Assembly: GCF_006376685.1 (NCBI RefSeq)
Contig: NZ_VEWL01000003.1
Location: 310,001 to 374,000 of the forward strand
Reading direction: 5' to 3'
DNA length: 64,000 nucleotides
Source of the DNA: Ochrobactrum teleogrylli
GTDB lineage: Bacteria > Pseudomonadota > Alphaproteobacteria > Rhizobiales > Rhizobiaceae
The notes under the pieces: generated by a model
The model's input: only the letters and a program-made list of their open reading frames with translations
Database searches by the model: none
What the model was told of the DNA's origin: nothing
Shown: one piece after another, positions 7,655 through 18,222 of the stretch
How the letters are laid out: each line of letters starts with the position of its first letter
Numbering within the stretch: position 1 is the first letter of the stretch
Made by a program: the position numbers and the translations under genes

Positions 7655-7686
7655 AAAAGAAAAAGCCGGACGAACCGCCCGGCTTA
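7655..7686 (-). terminator. Intrinsic terminator of tamA-tamB
   Basis: Read on the minus strand: AAGCCGG, a short spacer with GGTTCG, then CCGGCTTTTTC. It lies about 20-50 bases after the tamB stop and ends in a T-run. Confidence 0.7.
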
Positions 7687-7707
7687 TTCAAGCAAATCGA
7701 GGAAAGA

Positions 7708-10700
7708 TCAGTAGTCTTTTTCGTAGAAGATACCGCCGCTGGAATCACCCTCTGCGCCAAGCGACCCCTTCGCCTTGAGGTTTCGCGTGATGTCGAGATT
7801 GACGGTTCCCTTGGTCGAGCCGCCGGACCCCGCTTCCACACCCAGATAGATATTGTCGCGGATGTAGCGTCCGGCGCGAACGGCTGTCTGCCCCTTGCTG
7901 TCGGTCACGACATCAAGATCGTCGAGGCCAGTACTGGCGCGAAGCTTGTTCATGAGCGAATTGTTGGAGCCGCCCGCAAGTTCCGCTGCCGCAGCAGCAA
8001 GCTGTGCAATCTGGAACGCCGACAATTCACCGATGGAGCGCTTGAAGATCAGCTGCGCCAGCACTTCATCCTGCGGCAGTTCCGGGGACGAGGAGAAGAC
8101 GATATTGAGATTATCGACCGTGCCCGTGACCGTGACGATGGCGGTGATTTCATTGCCTTCCGAACGGGCCACGAAATTGAGCTGCGGATTGAGGTCGCCA
8201 ACCAGCGTGACATGCCCCTCATCAAAGGTGATGCGCTGGCCGAGAATGCCGATGCGACCGCGAATCATGTCGAAGGAACCAACCGGCTTGATATCGCTGA
8301 CCGGCCCGGTGAGGCGCACGCGCCCGCCCAGTTCCGTATCGAGACCGCGACCGCGCACGAAAATCTGGTTTGGCGCATTGACGACGACATCGAGACGCGG
8401 TCCGGCTGAATTGGTCCGCGCCACCGACTTGGCCTTGCCCTTGCGGGTTTCGACCTTGGCGCGCTCCAGCGTCTTCGCAACATTTTTCGGCGTGTTCTTG
8501 TGCTCGACCGGCACATAGGTTGCGCCGCCACCGAGATTTTCCGGCACCGAGATTTCCGCACGTTCCACGTCTATCCGACCACCAATCAGCATGTCGCCTG
8601 CCAGCGGTCCGGTGATCGAGATGCCGCCATTGACCGTTGCGACGACAAGCTTGCCATCGGCATAACGGGCGCGGTCCAGCTTGATATCGATATTGGCCGG
8701 GAAATTCGCCGCTGCATTCGTGGAGATCGTGCCGCTTGCGGAAACGGAGCCGCCACTACCGAACGCAGCATTGACCTGCCGCAGCGTGATGGTTTCACCT
8801 TCCATGCTGCCCATGATATTGATATTGTTCACACGGACATTGGTTTCGGGATCGATGAAGGTCGCACCGCTGGTGGAGAACATGCCGCGCAATTGCGGGC
8901 GGTCGAAGCCGCCGGAAACGCTTGCGGTCAGCGTCAGTGTGCCATTGGCCTGCGCGCCGCGATCCGCCAGAAAGCGATTGGCGAGCGCCAGCGGGACGTT
9001 GCCGTTGACATTGACGCCAAGGCCCTGACCGGAGAACGGCACCTTGCCGCTCGCCGTGACATTGAGGCCCTGCGGGCCATCCACCGTCAGCGAGGAAATA
9101 TCGACCGCCTTGGCGGCATAGCTGCCTGCTGCCTGAAGGCTGAGCGGCGCAAGGCCGTTTTCGCGCAGCGGCTTGGCAGCAAGGCCGGCCCCCTTGAGAT
9201 TGAAGGTCGCGGCGGGATTGGTCAACGGGCCCGTCACGCGCGCCGTGCCGGTGACATTACCTGCGAGGTCCTGCCCTTTTACGGCGCCGTTCAGGATGCC
9301 GAGCGGCAGATTGGCAAGCGTCACATCGACGCCAAGATCGCCCTTGCCGAGCGGCACGCCGCCCTTCGCCGTGACGTCGATGCCATTGCCGCTTGCAGCG
9401 CCACCGGTTACCCGGGCGTCGATGTTGAGCCGGTCATTGGCCGACGTGCCCTTGGCATCGGCATTCAGCGCAGCGATGCCCTGTTTCTTCAGTTCAGCAG
9501 CCGTCACGCCACGCGCCGCCATATCGAAGGCGATATTGGGCGCATCGCGCGTACCGGTCACGCGGGCGGTCCCGTTGACAGTACCGCCAAGGCCGAGGTC
9601 CGGCTTGAAGGTGTTGGCAAGCGCCAGCGGCAGATCGGCAAGCGCCACCGACAGATCAAGGCGGTCATCGACCGAGCCGTTGATCTTGACCTGCCCCGCG
9701 CCTGCATTGGCACCGGTATTGATGATGATATCGCCAAAGGAAATCGCGCTGCCCTTCATGGCAATCGTCACCGGCTCGGCGAGATTGGCGCGAAGCGCAC
9801 CCTGCTTCACATCTGCCGAGGCAAGGCCGAGTTCAAAGCCGCCATCCTTCGGCTCCAGCGAGCCGGCGGCATTGGCCACCGTGCCGATCTTGAGCTTCGT
9901 ATTGGCGCTGAAATCGGTCTTCGTACCCGTGGCGTTTGCCTTGGCGTCGAAGGTGTCGATACCGAATGTGCCGACCATGATATCGCGCGCGGCAGCATTG
10001 CCGTCCACGACGGGCACGCCGAACAGATCCTGTGCGGTCAGCGCGATATTGGCGGACGCAATATGATTGCCATTGACCTTCACGCCCTTGGCGTCAGCTG
10101 AAACGGTTGCATTCTGCCGGTCGCCATCCGCTTGGAGCGCGATATCGGCATTGGCCGCCCCGGTTGCCTCGGCAAGAAACAGTGCGGCGGCAGTGGAGAT
10201 ATCCGGCGCGTCGAGCTTCAGCACGCCATTGAGCAAACCCTTGGCCGTCTGCGTGACATTGCCGGAAAGATGCGCCCCGCCCGCATTGAACAGAAGATTG
10301 GTCAGGCGCTTCTCGTCATTGACGATGTCGATCAGCGAACCCAGTTCAATGCGCTCTCCATTGAGGAAGGCATTGCCTGACAGCTTGCCGGACAGAGCCG
10401 CGCCGGTGCTCGCATTGCCATCGAGCATGGCGTTGAAATCAAGACCGGCATTGGTAAGCTTGCGGCCCGCAAGCGTGCCCTGTGGCGCGTCGGCCCGCAA
10501 CGCCAGCGCTATCAGCTTGTCGTCACCGCGCGCACTGCCCTTGACCGTCATACGGCCCGATGCCTGCGGTGAAAGCAGCTTCATATCGGACAGCATCACG
10601 CCGAAATCGAAATTCGCCTTGTCCGATGCAAAAGAACCATTGGCGGTGATTTCGCTCAGCGCATTGCCGATGCGGAAATCGCGGGCGGAAAAACCTTCGG

Positions 10701-12486
10701 CGCTGCGACCGACAGCACCGGCCAGCCGCACTTCGCCGTCCAGAATATTGTCGACCGCCTCGGTGCCGGTGCGCATGTTTTGCGCCGTACCGTCGAGATC
10801 GAGATAGAATGCGCCGCTGATCGGGCGAACCGTGCCCTTGGCCTTGACGTCGATACTGCCCGCCAGTTCCTTGTCCGCCAAAGCGCCGAAGGGCGCAAGG
10901 CTTGCGACCTTGGCGGCGATATCGCCATTGAAGACGAAGTCGTCAATATTGCCCTTGAGATCAAGGCTGAGACCGTTGCCCTCGATATTCGCCTGTGCAA
11001 GTTCCACCGGAGAACCGGCGCGCCAGCCGCCATCAATGAGAAGCGCGATCTTGCTGCCCAGTGCCTGCGCCAGTTCTGCGCGTGGCGATGAAATGCCGTC
11101 CATGCCGCCCGTCACCTTGAAAGTGATGTGGCGGTTTGCGGCATCGTTGAGGTTTTCTGCAACGCCGCCCATGTCCAGCGCCACGCTGGAGGCGGCAATG
11201 GTCGCATTCTTCAAGCCGTTGACGGAAAACTGGCCCGTCCAGTCATTCGTCGGACGGTCGCCATAGGAAACCTGGAACCGCGCATTGTCGATATAGGTTT
11301 CGGCGCCCTTGACCGGCAGCAGCACACGGCCCTTGCTTTCATCGGCAATCGACGCGTCGATGCTGAGCTTGTTCAAAAAGTGATCATTGCCGGATTCGGC
11401 AGCAGCCTTCAGCTTCAGCGCGGCGCTTGTCAGCGCCAGATCATCGAGACGGAACCCGCCCGCATCTTTCAGGAAGCCATCGGCAGAAAGCACGGTTTCG
11501 GAACCGAAGAAGTCACGGAACACCGGCGGCACGAGAACAGCAATCGGCCCATTGAAGCGCGCTGCGAAAACGCGACCGCCATTGGGCGCTTCGCCCTGAC
11601 GGTTCAGCGTGAATGCACCGGTCAGCGTGCGGCTGCCATTGGTGTCGAGCGCCAAATCCACTTTCAGATCATCAAGCGGGCCAGCGCCTGTCAAGGTGAG
11701 ATCGACTGGCGGGCGACCGTCAATATTGAGCAAGTTGGCCACGATGCCATTGGCGGGTTCTGCAACTCTCAGATCAAGATCGACCTTTTGGTCAGCATTG
11801 GCATAGGCGGCGCGCAGGGTGAAACTGCCGCCGGGACCGTCAAGGCGCTTGATATCGAAGGACGAGTTCAGTGAACCATCGGCCAGCGAAAGGCTGCCGG
11901 TTGCGGAGACTTCCGATTCGAGGCCGAAAATCTCGGGGCCAAAACGCAGCCGCGCCACATCAAGCTGATCCAAACTGATGGAGATCGGCAGTTCCGGCAG
12001 GCTGAAGCTCGACGATTCCGGCGATGGCAGGCTGTTGTCCGGCAGCGGCTTGCGGGCAATATCGATGCGCTCCGCGCTCAGCGACTGAATGCTGAGTCGA
12101 CCGAGCAGCAAAGCGGTGCGGCTCCAGTTCAGCTTGGCATTTTCGATCCGCAGCCAGACGCCTTCACGGTCGGCAATGGTGATCGAGCCGATGGAGGCTT
12201 CCGACGACAGGACGCCGCTGATGCCCGAAAGCGAGATACGGCGGTTCGGCGCGGAAAGCTGGCTTTCCACGAAAGACAGGAAATAGGATTTTTGCTCTTC
12301 GTTGCTTTCCGATGCTTCGGCCTGCTGTTCGCTCTGGCCCTGCGTTTGCGCATTTGCCGGGGCGACAATCGACGCCGTGGTCTGTGTATCCACGCCGATA
12401 AGCGTGACCCATGCGCCCGGAATGGCCAGCACGGCGGCCACAGCGGCGAGAATCAGGAAGAGGAAAACGGTGATAAATCTGGTCAA
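7708..12486 (-). CDS. tamB: TamB, translocation and assembly module inner-membrane subunit
   Basis: A 1592-residue protein. One N-terminal membrane anchor (residues about 3-27) is followed by a very long run of repeating beta-rich segments with recurring Gly/Ala/Asp-rich patterns such as VTGTRDAPNI and VTGPLTNPAA, the AsmA-like/TamB beta-taco. The C-terminal 300 residues are the conserved TamB domain (GRIGILGQRITFDEG; FKRSIGELSAFQIAQLAAAA) ending in GIFYEKDY. TamB spans the periplasm, contacts the Omp85 protein TamA, and is implicated in outer-membrane protein assembly and phospholipid transport. Its ATG overlaps the tamA stop by four bases (ATGA), showing an operon. Length is within the alphaproteobacterial range. 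Confidence 0.93.
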   Translation of the reverse strand: MTRFITVFLFLILAAVAAVLAIPGAWVTLIGVDTQTTASIVAPANAQTQGQSEQQAEASESNEEQKSYFLSFVESQLSAPNRRISLSGISGVLSSEASIGSITIADREGVWLRIENAKLNWSRTALLLGRLSIQSLSAERIDIARKPLPDNSLPSPESSSFSLPELPISISLDQLDVARLRFGPEIFGLESEVSATGSLSLADGSLNSSFDIKRLDGPGGSFTLRAAYANADQKVDLDLRVAEPANGIVANLLNIDGRPPVDLTLTGAGPLDDLKVDLALDTNGSRTLTGAFTLNRQGEAPNGGRVFAARFNGPIAVLVPPVFRDFFGSETVLSADGFLKDAGGFRLDDLALTSAALKLKAAAESGNDHFLNKLSIDASIADESKGRVLLPVKGAETYIDNARFQVSYGDRPTNDWTGQFSVNGLKNATIAASSVALDMGGVAENLNDAANRHITFKVTGGMDGISSPRAELAQALGSKIALLIDGGWRAGSPVELAQANIEGNGLSLDLKGNIDDFVFNGDIAAKVASLAPFGALADKELAGSIDVKAKGTVRPISGAFYLDLDGTAQNMRTGTEAVDNILDGEVRLAGAVGRSAEGFSARDFRIGNALSEITANGSFASDKANFDFGVMLSDMKLLSPQASGRMTVKGSARGDDKLIALALRADAPQGTLAGRKLTNAGLDFNAMLDGNASTGAALSGKLSGNAFLNGERIELGSLIDIVNDEKRLTNLLFNAGGAHLSGNVTQTAKGLLNGVLKLDAPDISTAAALFLAEATGAANADIALQADGDRQNATVSADAKGVKVNGNHIASANIALTAQDLFGVPVVDGNAAARDIMVGTFGIDTFDAKANATGTKTDFSANTKLKIGTVANAAGSLEPKDGGFELGLASADVKQGALRANLAEPVTIAMKGSAISFGDIIINTGANAGAGQVKINGSVDDRLDLSVALADLPLALANTFKPDLGLGGTVNGTARVTGTRDAPNIAFDMAARGVTAAELKKQGIAALNADAKGTSANDRLNIDARVTGGAASGNGIDVTAKGGVPLGKGDLGVDVTLANLPLGILNGAVKGQDLAGNVTGTARVTGPLTNPAATFNLKGAGLAAKPLRENGLAPLSLQAAGSYAAKAVDISSLTVDGPQGLNVTASGKVPFSGQGLGVNVNGNVPLALANRFLADRGAQANGTLTLTASVSGGFDRPQLRGMFSTSGATFIDPETNVRVNNINIMGSMEGETITLRQVNAAFGSGGSVSASGTISTNAAANFPANIDIKLDRARYADGKLVVATVNGGISITGPLAGDMLIGGRIDVERAEISVPENLGGGATYVPVEHKNTPKNVAKTLERAKVETRKGKAKSVARTNSAGPRLDVVVNAPNQIFVRGRGLDTELGGRVRLTGPVSDIKPVGSFDMIRGRIGILGQRITFDEGHVTLVGDLNPQLNFVARSEGNEITAIVTVTGTVDNLNIVFSSSPELPQDEVLAQLIFKRSIGELSAFQIAQLAAAAAELAGGSNNSLMNKLRASTGLDDLDVVTDSKGQTAVRAGRYIRDNIYLGVEAGSGGSTKGTVNLDITRNLKAKGSLGAEGDSSGGIFYEKDY

Positions 12487-14444
12487 AACGCCTGTCCTAT
12501 GCCCACATAGAATGCATAGCTCGGATCACCCGAGCGGCGGTTAAGCGGTATGGCGACGTCGAGGCGAATCGGCCCGAGGCCGGTCAGGTAGCGCAGACCA
12601 CCACCGGCGCCGACGCGCATTTGTTCCGAGAAATCCGGAAACGATTTTTCGCCGACATAGCCCGCATCGACAAAGGCGACCGCGCCGATGGAATCGGTGA
12701 TGCGGGTGCGCACCTCGCCCGAAGCTTCCAGCAGCGACCGTCCGCCGACGATGTTGCCGTTTCCGGCATCGACGCCGATATTGCGATAGGCATAGCCGCG
12801 CACTGAGCCGCCGCCGCCCGCAAGGAAGGACAGGCTCGGCGGCAAATCTTCAATCGAAGCGCCGACAATCGATCCCACTTTCACGCGCCCGGCCAGAATC
12901 ACGCGATCCGTTGCACCAAGGCCGTAATAGGTGCGGCCCTCGGCGGTGAAGCGGGTGGCAAAATTGCCATAATGGAATTCGTAGAAGGGCTGGATATTGC
13001 CTTCCAGATAAAAGCCCGAACTTGGGTCCGGCTTGTTGTTGCGGCTGTCGTAAAGCACGCTGCCTTCCAGACCGGCTGTCGTGAAGTCACGGGGACCGAA
13101 AGGATAGTCCGTGTAGCGTCCCTGGCTCGCCTTGGCATAGATCGCGCCTGACAGTTCGTCGCTGAAAATCTGCGTGAAACCGGTCTTGGCGTTGATCGAG
13201 GTCTCGGTATAGGCGTCGAGCACTTCGCGCTTGGCGTCGAGCGACAGAACGAAATCCGTATCAGGCGTATAGACGCCGGGCTTCTTGAACGTGCCGCCGA
13301 GCAGATAGGTATAGTTCTGCGGATTAAACGAATTATCCTGCGAACCGCCAATGCCACTGACCTTGGCGTCGAAACGCAGGTTTTCACCCTTGCCGAACAG
13401 GTTGCGATGCATCCAGTAGCCGGTCACGCCGAAGCCGTCGATGGTCGAATATTCCGCACCGAAGCCGAACCGGCGGGGTTTGCGCTCCTGCACGTTGAGC
13501 GTCATCGGCAGGCTGCCATCCGGCTCGATGGTTTCGGCTTCCTCGAAACTCATCGCACGAAACACTTCCATGCGGCCAAGACGCTTCTTGGCTTTTTCGA
13601 TATCGTCGGGGTCGTATTCCTTATCGGGAGTCAGTCCGGTCATCCAGGCGACGAATTGCGGGTCCATGCGCGCCGTGCCAACCACGCTGACCGGCCCATA
13701 ATGCGCCTTGCGGCCCGGATCGAGCGCGACATCGGCGGCAACCGTGTTGCCGTCATGGTCGGCGACAACCTCTTCGCCTGTCACCTGCGCCTTCGGATAG
13801 CCCTGCTGACGCCAAGCCTCGACGGCAAGACGCTCGGCCTTGATGATCGTTCCAGAGCGCGCTACCTGACCGGGCGCGAAACCCGCATCTTCGGGCGATT
13901 GCACGACATCGCGCTTGTCGGTGGCGGGTGGCGCTATATTGGAAATGGCCGTGCGCGAAAACAGGAACTGCGGTCCCGGATCGACGGAAATCGCCACTTT
14001 CGCATTGTTTGGAATATCAGCGTCCGGCGGAATGTCGTTCGCCTCGCGGCCATCGACGAGAATCGAGATCGTGCCACCATAGCGGCCTTCACCGTAAAGG
14101 GCGGCCAGAATACGCCGATAATCGCCGCGCGCCTTGGCCAGCAGACCGGCGGAACCCGAGGCGGGCTTGTCCGCGTCGGTCACCAGACCGGATGCACCTT
14201 CAACGATGGATTTCAGATCGGCTTCGGTGCCATCCGCATTCTTGCGATCACCGGTGGTAGTGACCTCGACCTCATAGGTCTTCGGATCGATGATATCGGG
14301 ATCGGTTTTCTTGTCTTCGCCCCAAAGACGGACGCCAAAAAGCTCAAACGCCAAAGCAGGCGACACGGTAAACGAGGAAAAATGCGCCGCCAGCAAAAGC
14401 ATGGCAATGCCTTTTCCCTGTATCGTCCTGTTACTCCGAGTCAT
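12483..14444 (-). CDS. tamA: TamA, Omp85-family outer-membrane assembly factor
   Basis: About 653 residues from ATG 14444; an upstream ATG at 14531 would add 29 residues of low-complexity, basic sequence. A signal peptide (AMLLLAAHFSSFTVSPALAF) precedes POTRA-type domains (residues about 60-290) and a C-terminal 16-strand beta-barrel. The Omp85 marker sequence is visible near the end (SLSFLAGGGGSVRGYAYR), and the protein finishes in a C-terminal aromatic (IGQAF), typical of outer-membrane barrels. TamA works with TamB, encoded next, to place proteins in the outer membrane. The gene starts about 120 bases from a MITE-like element (14561-14827) that could affect its promoter. Confidence 0.92.
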   Translation of the reverse strand: MTRSNRTIQGKGIAMLLLAAHFSSFTVSPALAFELFGVRLWGEDKKTDPDIIDPKTYEVEVTTTGDRKNADGTEADLKSIVEGASGLVTDADKPASGSAGLLAKARGDYRRILAALYGEGRYGGTISILVDGREANDIPPDADIPNNAKVAISVDPGPQFLFSRTAISNIAPPATDKRDVVQSPEDAGFAPGQVARSGTIIKAERLAVEAWRQQGYPKAQVTGEEVVADHDGNTVAADVALDPGRKAHYGPVSVVGTARMDPQFVAWMTGLTPDKEYDPDDIEKAKKRLGRMEVFRAMSFEEAETIEPDGSLPMTLNVQERKPRRFGFGAEYSTIDGFGVTGYWMHRNLFGKGENLRFDAKVSGIGGSQDNSFNPQNYTYLLGGTFKKPGVYTPDTDFVLSLDAKREVLDAYTETSINAKTGFTQIFSDELSGAIYAKASQGRYTDYPFGPRDFTTAGLEGSVLYDSRNNKPDPSSGFYLEGNIQPFYEFHYGNFATRFTAEGRTYYGLGATDRVILAGRVKVGSIVGASIEDLPPSLSFLAGGGGSVRGYAYRNIGVDAGNGNIVGGRSLLEASGEVRTRITDSIGAVAFVDAGYVGEKSFPDFSEQMRVGAGGGLRYLTGLGPIRLDVAIPLNRRSGDPSYAFYVGIGQAF

Positions 14445-14560
14445 ACGCGTTACTGTCCGGTTCCTGTCTATGCGGTCGCCTGGCAGCGTCCCGTTTCCAT
14501 TTCCCACCCAGGACGTTTCAGGGATTACCATAGGGAGGTCGGGGGGCCAAGCAACAACCG

Positions 14561-14827
14561 AGGCTCAGGGCCTGCTAATTTGGTGAAAATGGTGTGAGAC
14601 CATCCGTTTTCGGATACGAGGAGAAGAGGCGAAGGAAATGTAATCATTTTCGAGCCTTTTCGACAAAGTAGCCGGACGGATGGACCACATCCTCTGGACA
14701 CCGAAATGACTGGCGATCTGCGGCGTCGAGCCGCTCGACCGGGGGAAACACCCCGTTCTTCACGCCTCTCCTTGCAAATCTTGTCATTTCTGGTGCCATT
14801 TCCATCAAATTAGCAGGTCCTGAGCCT
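14561..14827. mobile_element. MITE-like element with 32-bp terminal inverted repeats
   Basis: The left end begins AGGCTCAGGGCCTGCTAATT at 14561. The right end, read on the other strand from 14827, begins AGGCTCAGGACCTGCTAATT. The arms match at 29 of 32 positions. The 267-base element encodes no transposase and no supported ORF. No clear target-site duplication is visible. It looks like a non-autonomous transposon derivative in the spacer between tamA and the cyo operon. Confidence 0.7.
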
Positions 14828-15117
14828 ACAGCTTAAGCTCTAGATATGAACGGATTCAGTCAAGGGAGTGTTAACGTTACCACAGCTTTACGCAACGCCC
14901 GGTCGCAGACGCGAAGACTTCGCGCTGAAAATGCAAAATATGAAGCGCACAAAAAAGGGAGGCGCTCCGGAGGGAACCGGAGCGCCACGCGGCTTTGGGG
15001 GGAGAGAGGGAGGATAAAGCCGCGATTCAAACCGTGTGCGGATCATGGTCCGGCGCACGGGAGAAACGGTAGCTCAGCGGGGCATGTCAAAGACCAGCCC
15101 CGCCGGGCGTGGGCTGA
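14828..15117. other. Intergenic region downstream of cyoD
   Basis: Contains the cyo operon terminator (14951-14986) and otherwise nothing I can support. A plus-strand open frame at 14846-15181 overlaps the terminator and the cyoD 3' end and lacks a ribosome site. Confidence 0.55.
14951..14986 (-). terminator. Intrinsic terminator of the cyo operon
   Basis: Perfect 10-bp stem GGCGCTCCGG/CCGGAGCGCC (14961-14970 and 14977-14986). On the minus strand it is followed by TCCC and then six T residues (14951-14956). It lies about 130 bases after cyoD. Confidence 0.85.
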
Positions 15118-15483
15118 TTACGGCAGGTTACGCACGTCGTCAGGCGTCATGTACATCGGCATCATATTGGTATCGAGGTGATGCATGACCCAGATGGAGC
15201 CGGCAAGCACGATAGCCAGAATGATGACCGTGAAGATGAGCGCCAGAATGTTCCAGCCGCCTTCCGACTTCGGATCGAGGTGCAGGAAGTAAACCAGATG
15301 CACCAGGATCTGAACGACGGCGATGCCGAGAACAACGGCTGCGGTCGTGGCAGGCGTGAAATAGCCGTTCATTGCCAGAAGAAATGGGACGACGGTGAGA
15401 ATAACCGCCAGCACGAAGCCGATCAAATACGACTTCAGGCTGCCATGCGCGGCATGATCGTGTGTTTCGTGTGCAGAACTCAT
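15118..15483 (-). CDS. cyoD: Cytochrome bo3 ubiquinol oxidase subunit IV
   Basis: A 121-residue membrane protein with three hydrophobic segments: YLIGFVLAVILTVVPFLL, TAAVVLGIAVVQILVHLVYF and ILALIFTVIILAIVLAG. The signature HLVYFLHLDPKSEGGWN is typical of CyoD. This small subunit helps assemble CyoB and its copper site. The start is ATG 15483, overlapping the cyoC stop by one base (TGATG), so it is translated as part of the cyoABCD operon. An upstream start giving 148 residues would lie inside cyoC. It ends with MTPDDVRNLP. Confidence 0.93.
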   Translation of the reverse strand: MSSAHETHDHAAHGSLKSYLIGFVLAVILTVVPFLLAMNGYFTPATTAAVVLGIAVVQILVHLVYFLHLDPKSEGGWNILALIFTVIILAIVLAGSIWVMHHLDTNMMPMYMTPDDVRNLP

Positions 15484-16112
15484 CACAGTACACCCAGCAG
15501 ATAGACAAGGGTAAAGACGCCAATCCAGATGATGTCCAGGAAGTGCCAGAAGAGGCTGAGGCACATCACGCGCGTCTGGTTCTTTTCCGTCAGACCGTCA
15601 CGCAGAAGCTGGGCGGAAAGCACCAGAATCCAGATCAGGCCGGACGTGATGTGAAGACCGTGGGTTCCGACCAGCGCGAAGAATGCCGAAAGGAACGCGC
15701 TGCGGCTCGGGCCGGCGTCTTCGAGAATCAGGTGATGGAATTCATAGACTTCCATCACGAGGAAGGCTGCACCCAGCAGGAACGTGACGCCCAGCCAGAA
15801 CAGCACGCCTGCACGGTTCTTCTTGTACATGGACAGCGTCGCCAGACCATAGGTCAGCGACGAGACCAGCAGCAGCATGGTTTCGGTCAACACAAACTGC
15901 AGGTCGAAGAGTTCACGGCCGGTCGGACCGCCCGCAAACTGGTGCGCCAGAACGGCATAGGTTGCAAACAGGCCCGAGAACAGGACGCAGTCGCTCATCA
16001 GGTAGATCCAGAAGCCGACCAGCGTGGTCGACCCTGCATCGTGATGGTCTTCGTGAGCAGGATGCTCGTTGCCGCCCTTGAATGGACCGGCCGTTGAAAT
16101 GCTAGCGCTCAT
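15483..16112 (-). CDS. cyoC: Cytochrome bo3 ubiquinol oxidase subunit III
   Basis: A 209-residue inner-membrane protein with five predicted helices. Visible markers are [20 protein letters not shown] in the first helix and [18 protein letters not shown] in the fourth, both typical of CyoC/CoxC. It lies three bases downstream of cyoB and overlaps cyoD by one base. Subunit III stabilises the haem-copper oxidase core. The N-terminus contains a His-rich stretch (HPAHEDHHD) before the first helix. Confidence 0.94.
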   Translation of the reverse strand: MSASISTAGPFKGGNEHPAHEDHHDAGSTTLVGFWIYLMSDCVLFSGLFATYAVLAHQFAGGPTGRELFDLQFVLTETMLLLVSSLTYGLATLSMYKKNRAGVLFWLGVTFLLGAAFLVMEVYEFHHLILEDAGPSRSAFLSAFFALVGTHGLHITSGLIWILVLSAQLLRDGLTEKNQTRVMCLSLFWHFLDIIWIGVFTLVYLLGVL

Positions 16113-16115
16113 GGA

Positions 16116-18104
16116 TCAAGCCTCCTGAGCCATCAGTTGCCGGGTGCGAAGGTCTTCGACGCTCTGCACTTCTTCGGCCGAGACGTAGAAGTCTCTGTCA
16201 TTGTTGAACGAGTGGAAGATCGCAACGGCGAGTACCCCCACGGCAGAGGCAATGGCCAGCCACCAGATATGCCACACCAGCGCAAAGCCGAGCGGAATGT
16301 TCATGATGCCGATGATGAAACCCGTACCGGTGTTCTTCGGCATGTGGATGCGTGCGAACTTTTCCGTGCGGCGCACATAGCCGTTCTGCTTCATATCCCA
16401 CCAGCTGTCGTGGTCGCGGACATGCGGCACTTCAGCGAAGTTGTAGAATGCAGGCGGCGAAGCCAGCGACCATTCCAGCGTACGGCCCGTACCCCAGCTG
16501 TCGCCGTTGTTGTCACGCAGCTTTTCGCGGTCGCGGATCGAAACCATGATCTGCAGAACCTGGAACACGATACCGCACAGGATGATCGCAACGCCGACGG
16601 CGGCGATGATCAGATAGATGTGCCATGCCGGGTTTTCGGTGTGGTTCAGACGACGGGTCATGCCCATCAGGCCGAGCACATAGAGCGGCATGAAGGCCAT
16701 GATGAAGCCGACCAGCCAGCACCAGAACGCGTTGCGGCCCAGACGTTCGTTCAGCTTGAAGCCGAAAGCCTTCGGCCACCAGTAGACGAGACCGGCAAAG
16801 CAGCCGAACAGCACGCCCGAGATGATCACATTGTGGAAGTGAGCGATCAGGAACACCGAGTTATGCAGCACGAAATCCGCAGGCGGAACAGCAAGCAGAA
16901 CGCCCGTCATACCGCCAACCACGAAGGTACACATGAAGCCGATCGTCCACAGAACCGGCGTTTCCATGCGGACGCGACCCTTATACATCGTGAACAGCCA
17001 GTTGAAGACCTTAGCCCCCGTCGGGATCGAGATGATCATCGTCGCAACACCGAAGAAGGCGTTGACATTGGCGCCGCCACCCATGGTGAAGAAGTGGTGC
17101 ACCCAGACGAGGAACGACAGGACCGTAATGGCAACTGTTGCGTAAACCATCGACTTGTAGCCGAACAGACGCTTGCCGGAGAAGGTCGCGATGATTTCGG
17201 AGAAGACACCGAAAGCAGGCAGGATGAGGATGTAGACTTCCGGGTGACCCCAAATCCAGATCAGGTTCACATACATCATCGGATTGCCACCAGCATCATT
17301 GGTGAAGAAGTGGAAATCCAGATAGCGGTCCAGCGAAAGCAGGGCCAGCGTGACAGTGAGGATCGGGAAGGCTGCGACGATCAGCACGTTCGAGCAGAGC
17401 GCGGTCCAGGTGAAGACCGGAACCTGCATCATGCCCATGCCGGGCGCACGCATCTTGATGATCGTGGTGATCAGGTTGACACCTGAAAGCAGCGTACCCA
17501 TACCGGAAATCTGCAAGGCCCAGATATAGTAATCCACGCCGACATCCGGGCTGAATTCCTTGCCGGACAGCGGCGGATAAGCAAGCCAGCCGGTCTTGGC
17601 GAATTCGCCGATGCCGAGCGACAGGTTGATCAGAACCGCACCGGCGACCGTGAGCCAGAAGCTCAGCGAGTTGAGGTAGGGGAAAGCAACGTCGCGCGCA
17701 CCGATCTGGAGCGGAACCGCAAAGTTCATCAGACCGACGACGAATGGCATCGCCACGAAAAAGATCATGATCACGCCGTGGGCGGTAAAGATCTGGTCGT
17801 AGTGATGGGGGGGCAAAAAGCCTTCATTCGCGCCCGAGGCAAGAGCCTGCTGCGCGCGCATCATCACGGCGTCCGAGAAGCCGCGGAACAGCATCACGAA
17901 AGCCAGAATGATATACATGATGCCGATACGCTTGTGATCGACCGTCGTGAGCCAGTCTTTCCAGAGCGGGGCCCATTTGCCGTAATAAGTGATGGCTGCC
18001 AGAATAGCGAGCGCACCACCAGCCACCGCGGTCAATGTGACCATGATGATCGGCTCGTGATACGGGATCGCTTCGAGCGTAAGTTTTCCGAACATTTTTA
18101 TCAC
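16116..18104 (-). CDS. cyoB: Cytochrome bo3 ubiquinol oxidase subunit I
   Basis: A 662-residue haem-copper oxidase core subunit with about 15 membrane helices. Haem and copper ligands are in place: the His in [11 protein letters not shown] (low-spin haem b), [14 protein letters not shown] with the His-Glu-x-x-Tyr Cu_B/cross-link site, [10 protein letters not shown] (two Cu_B His) and [10 protein letters not shown] (haem o3 and b ligands). It oxidises ubiquinol, reduces O2 to water and pumps protons. Length and the extended C-terminus fit CyoB rather than CoxA. The first ATG is 18104; a second in-frame ATG lies three codons in. The upstream cyoA is 118 bases away. Confidence 0.96.
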   Translation of the reverse strand: MIKMFGKLTLEAIPYHEPIIMVTLTAVAGGALAILAAITYYGKWAPLWKDWLTTVDHKRIGIMYIILAFVMLFRGFSDAVMMRAQQALASGANEGFLPPHHYDQIFTAHGVIMIFFVAMPFVVGLMNFAVPLQIGARDVAFPYLNSLSFWLTVAGAVLINLSLGIGEFAKTGWLAYPPLSGKEFSPDVGVDYYIWALQISGMGTLLSGVNLITTIIKMRAPGMGMMQVPVFTWTALCSNVLIVAAFPILTVTLALLSLDRYLDFHFFTNDAGGNPMMYVNLIWIWGHPEVYILILPAFGVFSEIIATFSGKRLFGYKSMVYATVAITVLSFLVWVHHFFTMGGGANVNAFFGVATMIISIPTGAKVFNWLFTMYKGRVRMETPVLWTIGFMCTFVVGGMTGVLLAVPPADFVLHNSVFLIAHFHNVIISGVLFGCFAGLVYWWPKAFGFKLNERLGRNAFWCWLVGFIMAFMPLYVLGLMGMTRRLNHTENPAWHIYLIIAAVGVAIILCGIVFQVLQIMVSIRDREKLRDNNGDSWGTGRTLEWSLASPPAFYNFAEVPHVRDHDSWWDMKQNGYVRRTEKFARIHMPKNTGTGFIIGIMNIPLGFALVWHIWWLAIASAVGVLAVAIFHSFNNDRDFYVSAEEVQSVEDLRTRQLMAQEA

Positions 18105-18222
18105 GCTTCGATTGGAGCAATTCCGGGAAAGCCTCTAACGGCTTTCAGTCCGGAACCGCGTGAAACAAAAGATTGAATGCCGATGGCCGCGATCTCGCAG
18201 GAGATCACGGCGCAAGGGCAAA

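Noticed and set aside
8500-10101. 533-codon plus-strand frame inside tamB
   Set aside because: Shadow of the TamB coding strand; translation is Arg/Ile/Gly-rich with no domain.
14846-15181. Plus-strand 111-codon frame between the MITE-like element and cyoD
   Set aside because: It overlaps the cyo terminator and the cyoD 3' end, has no Shine-Dalgarno and a very basic, low-complexity translation.
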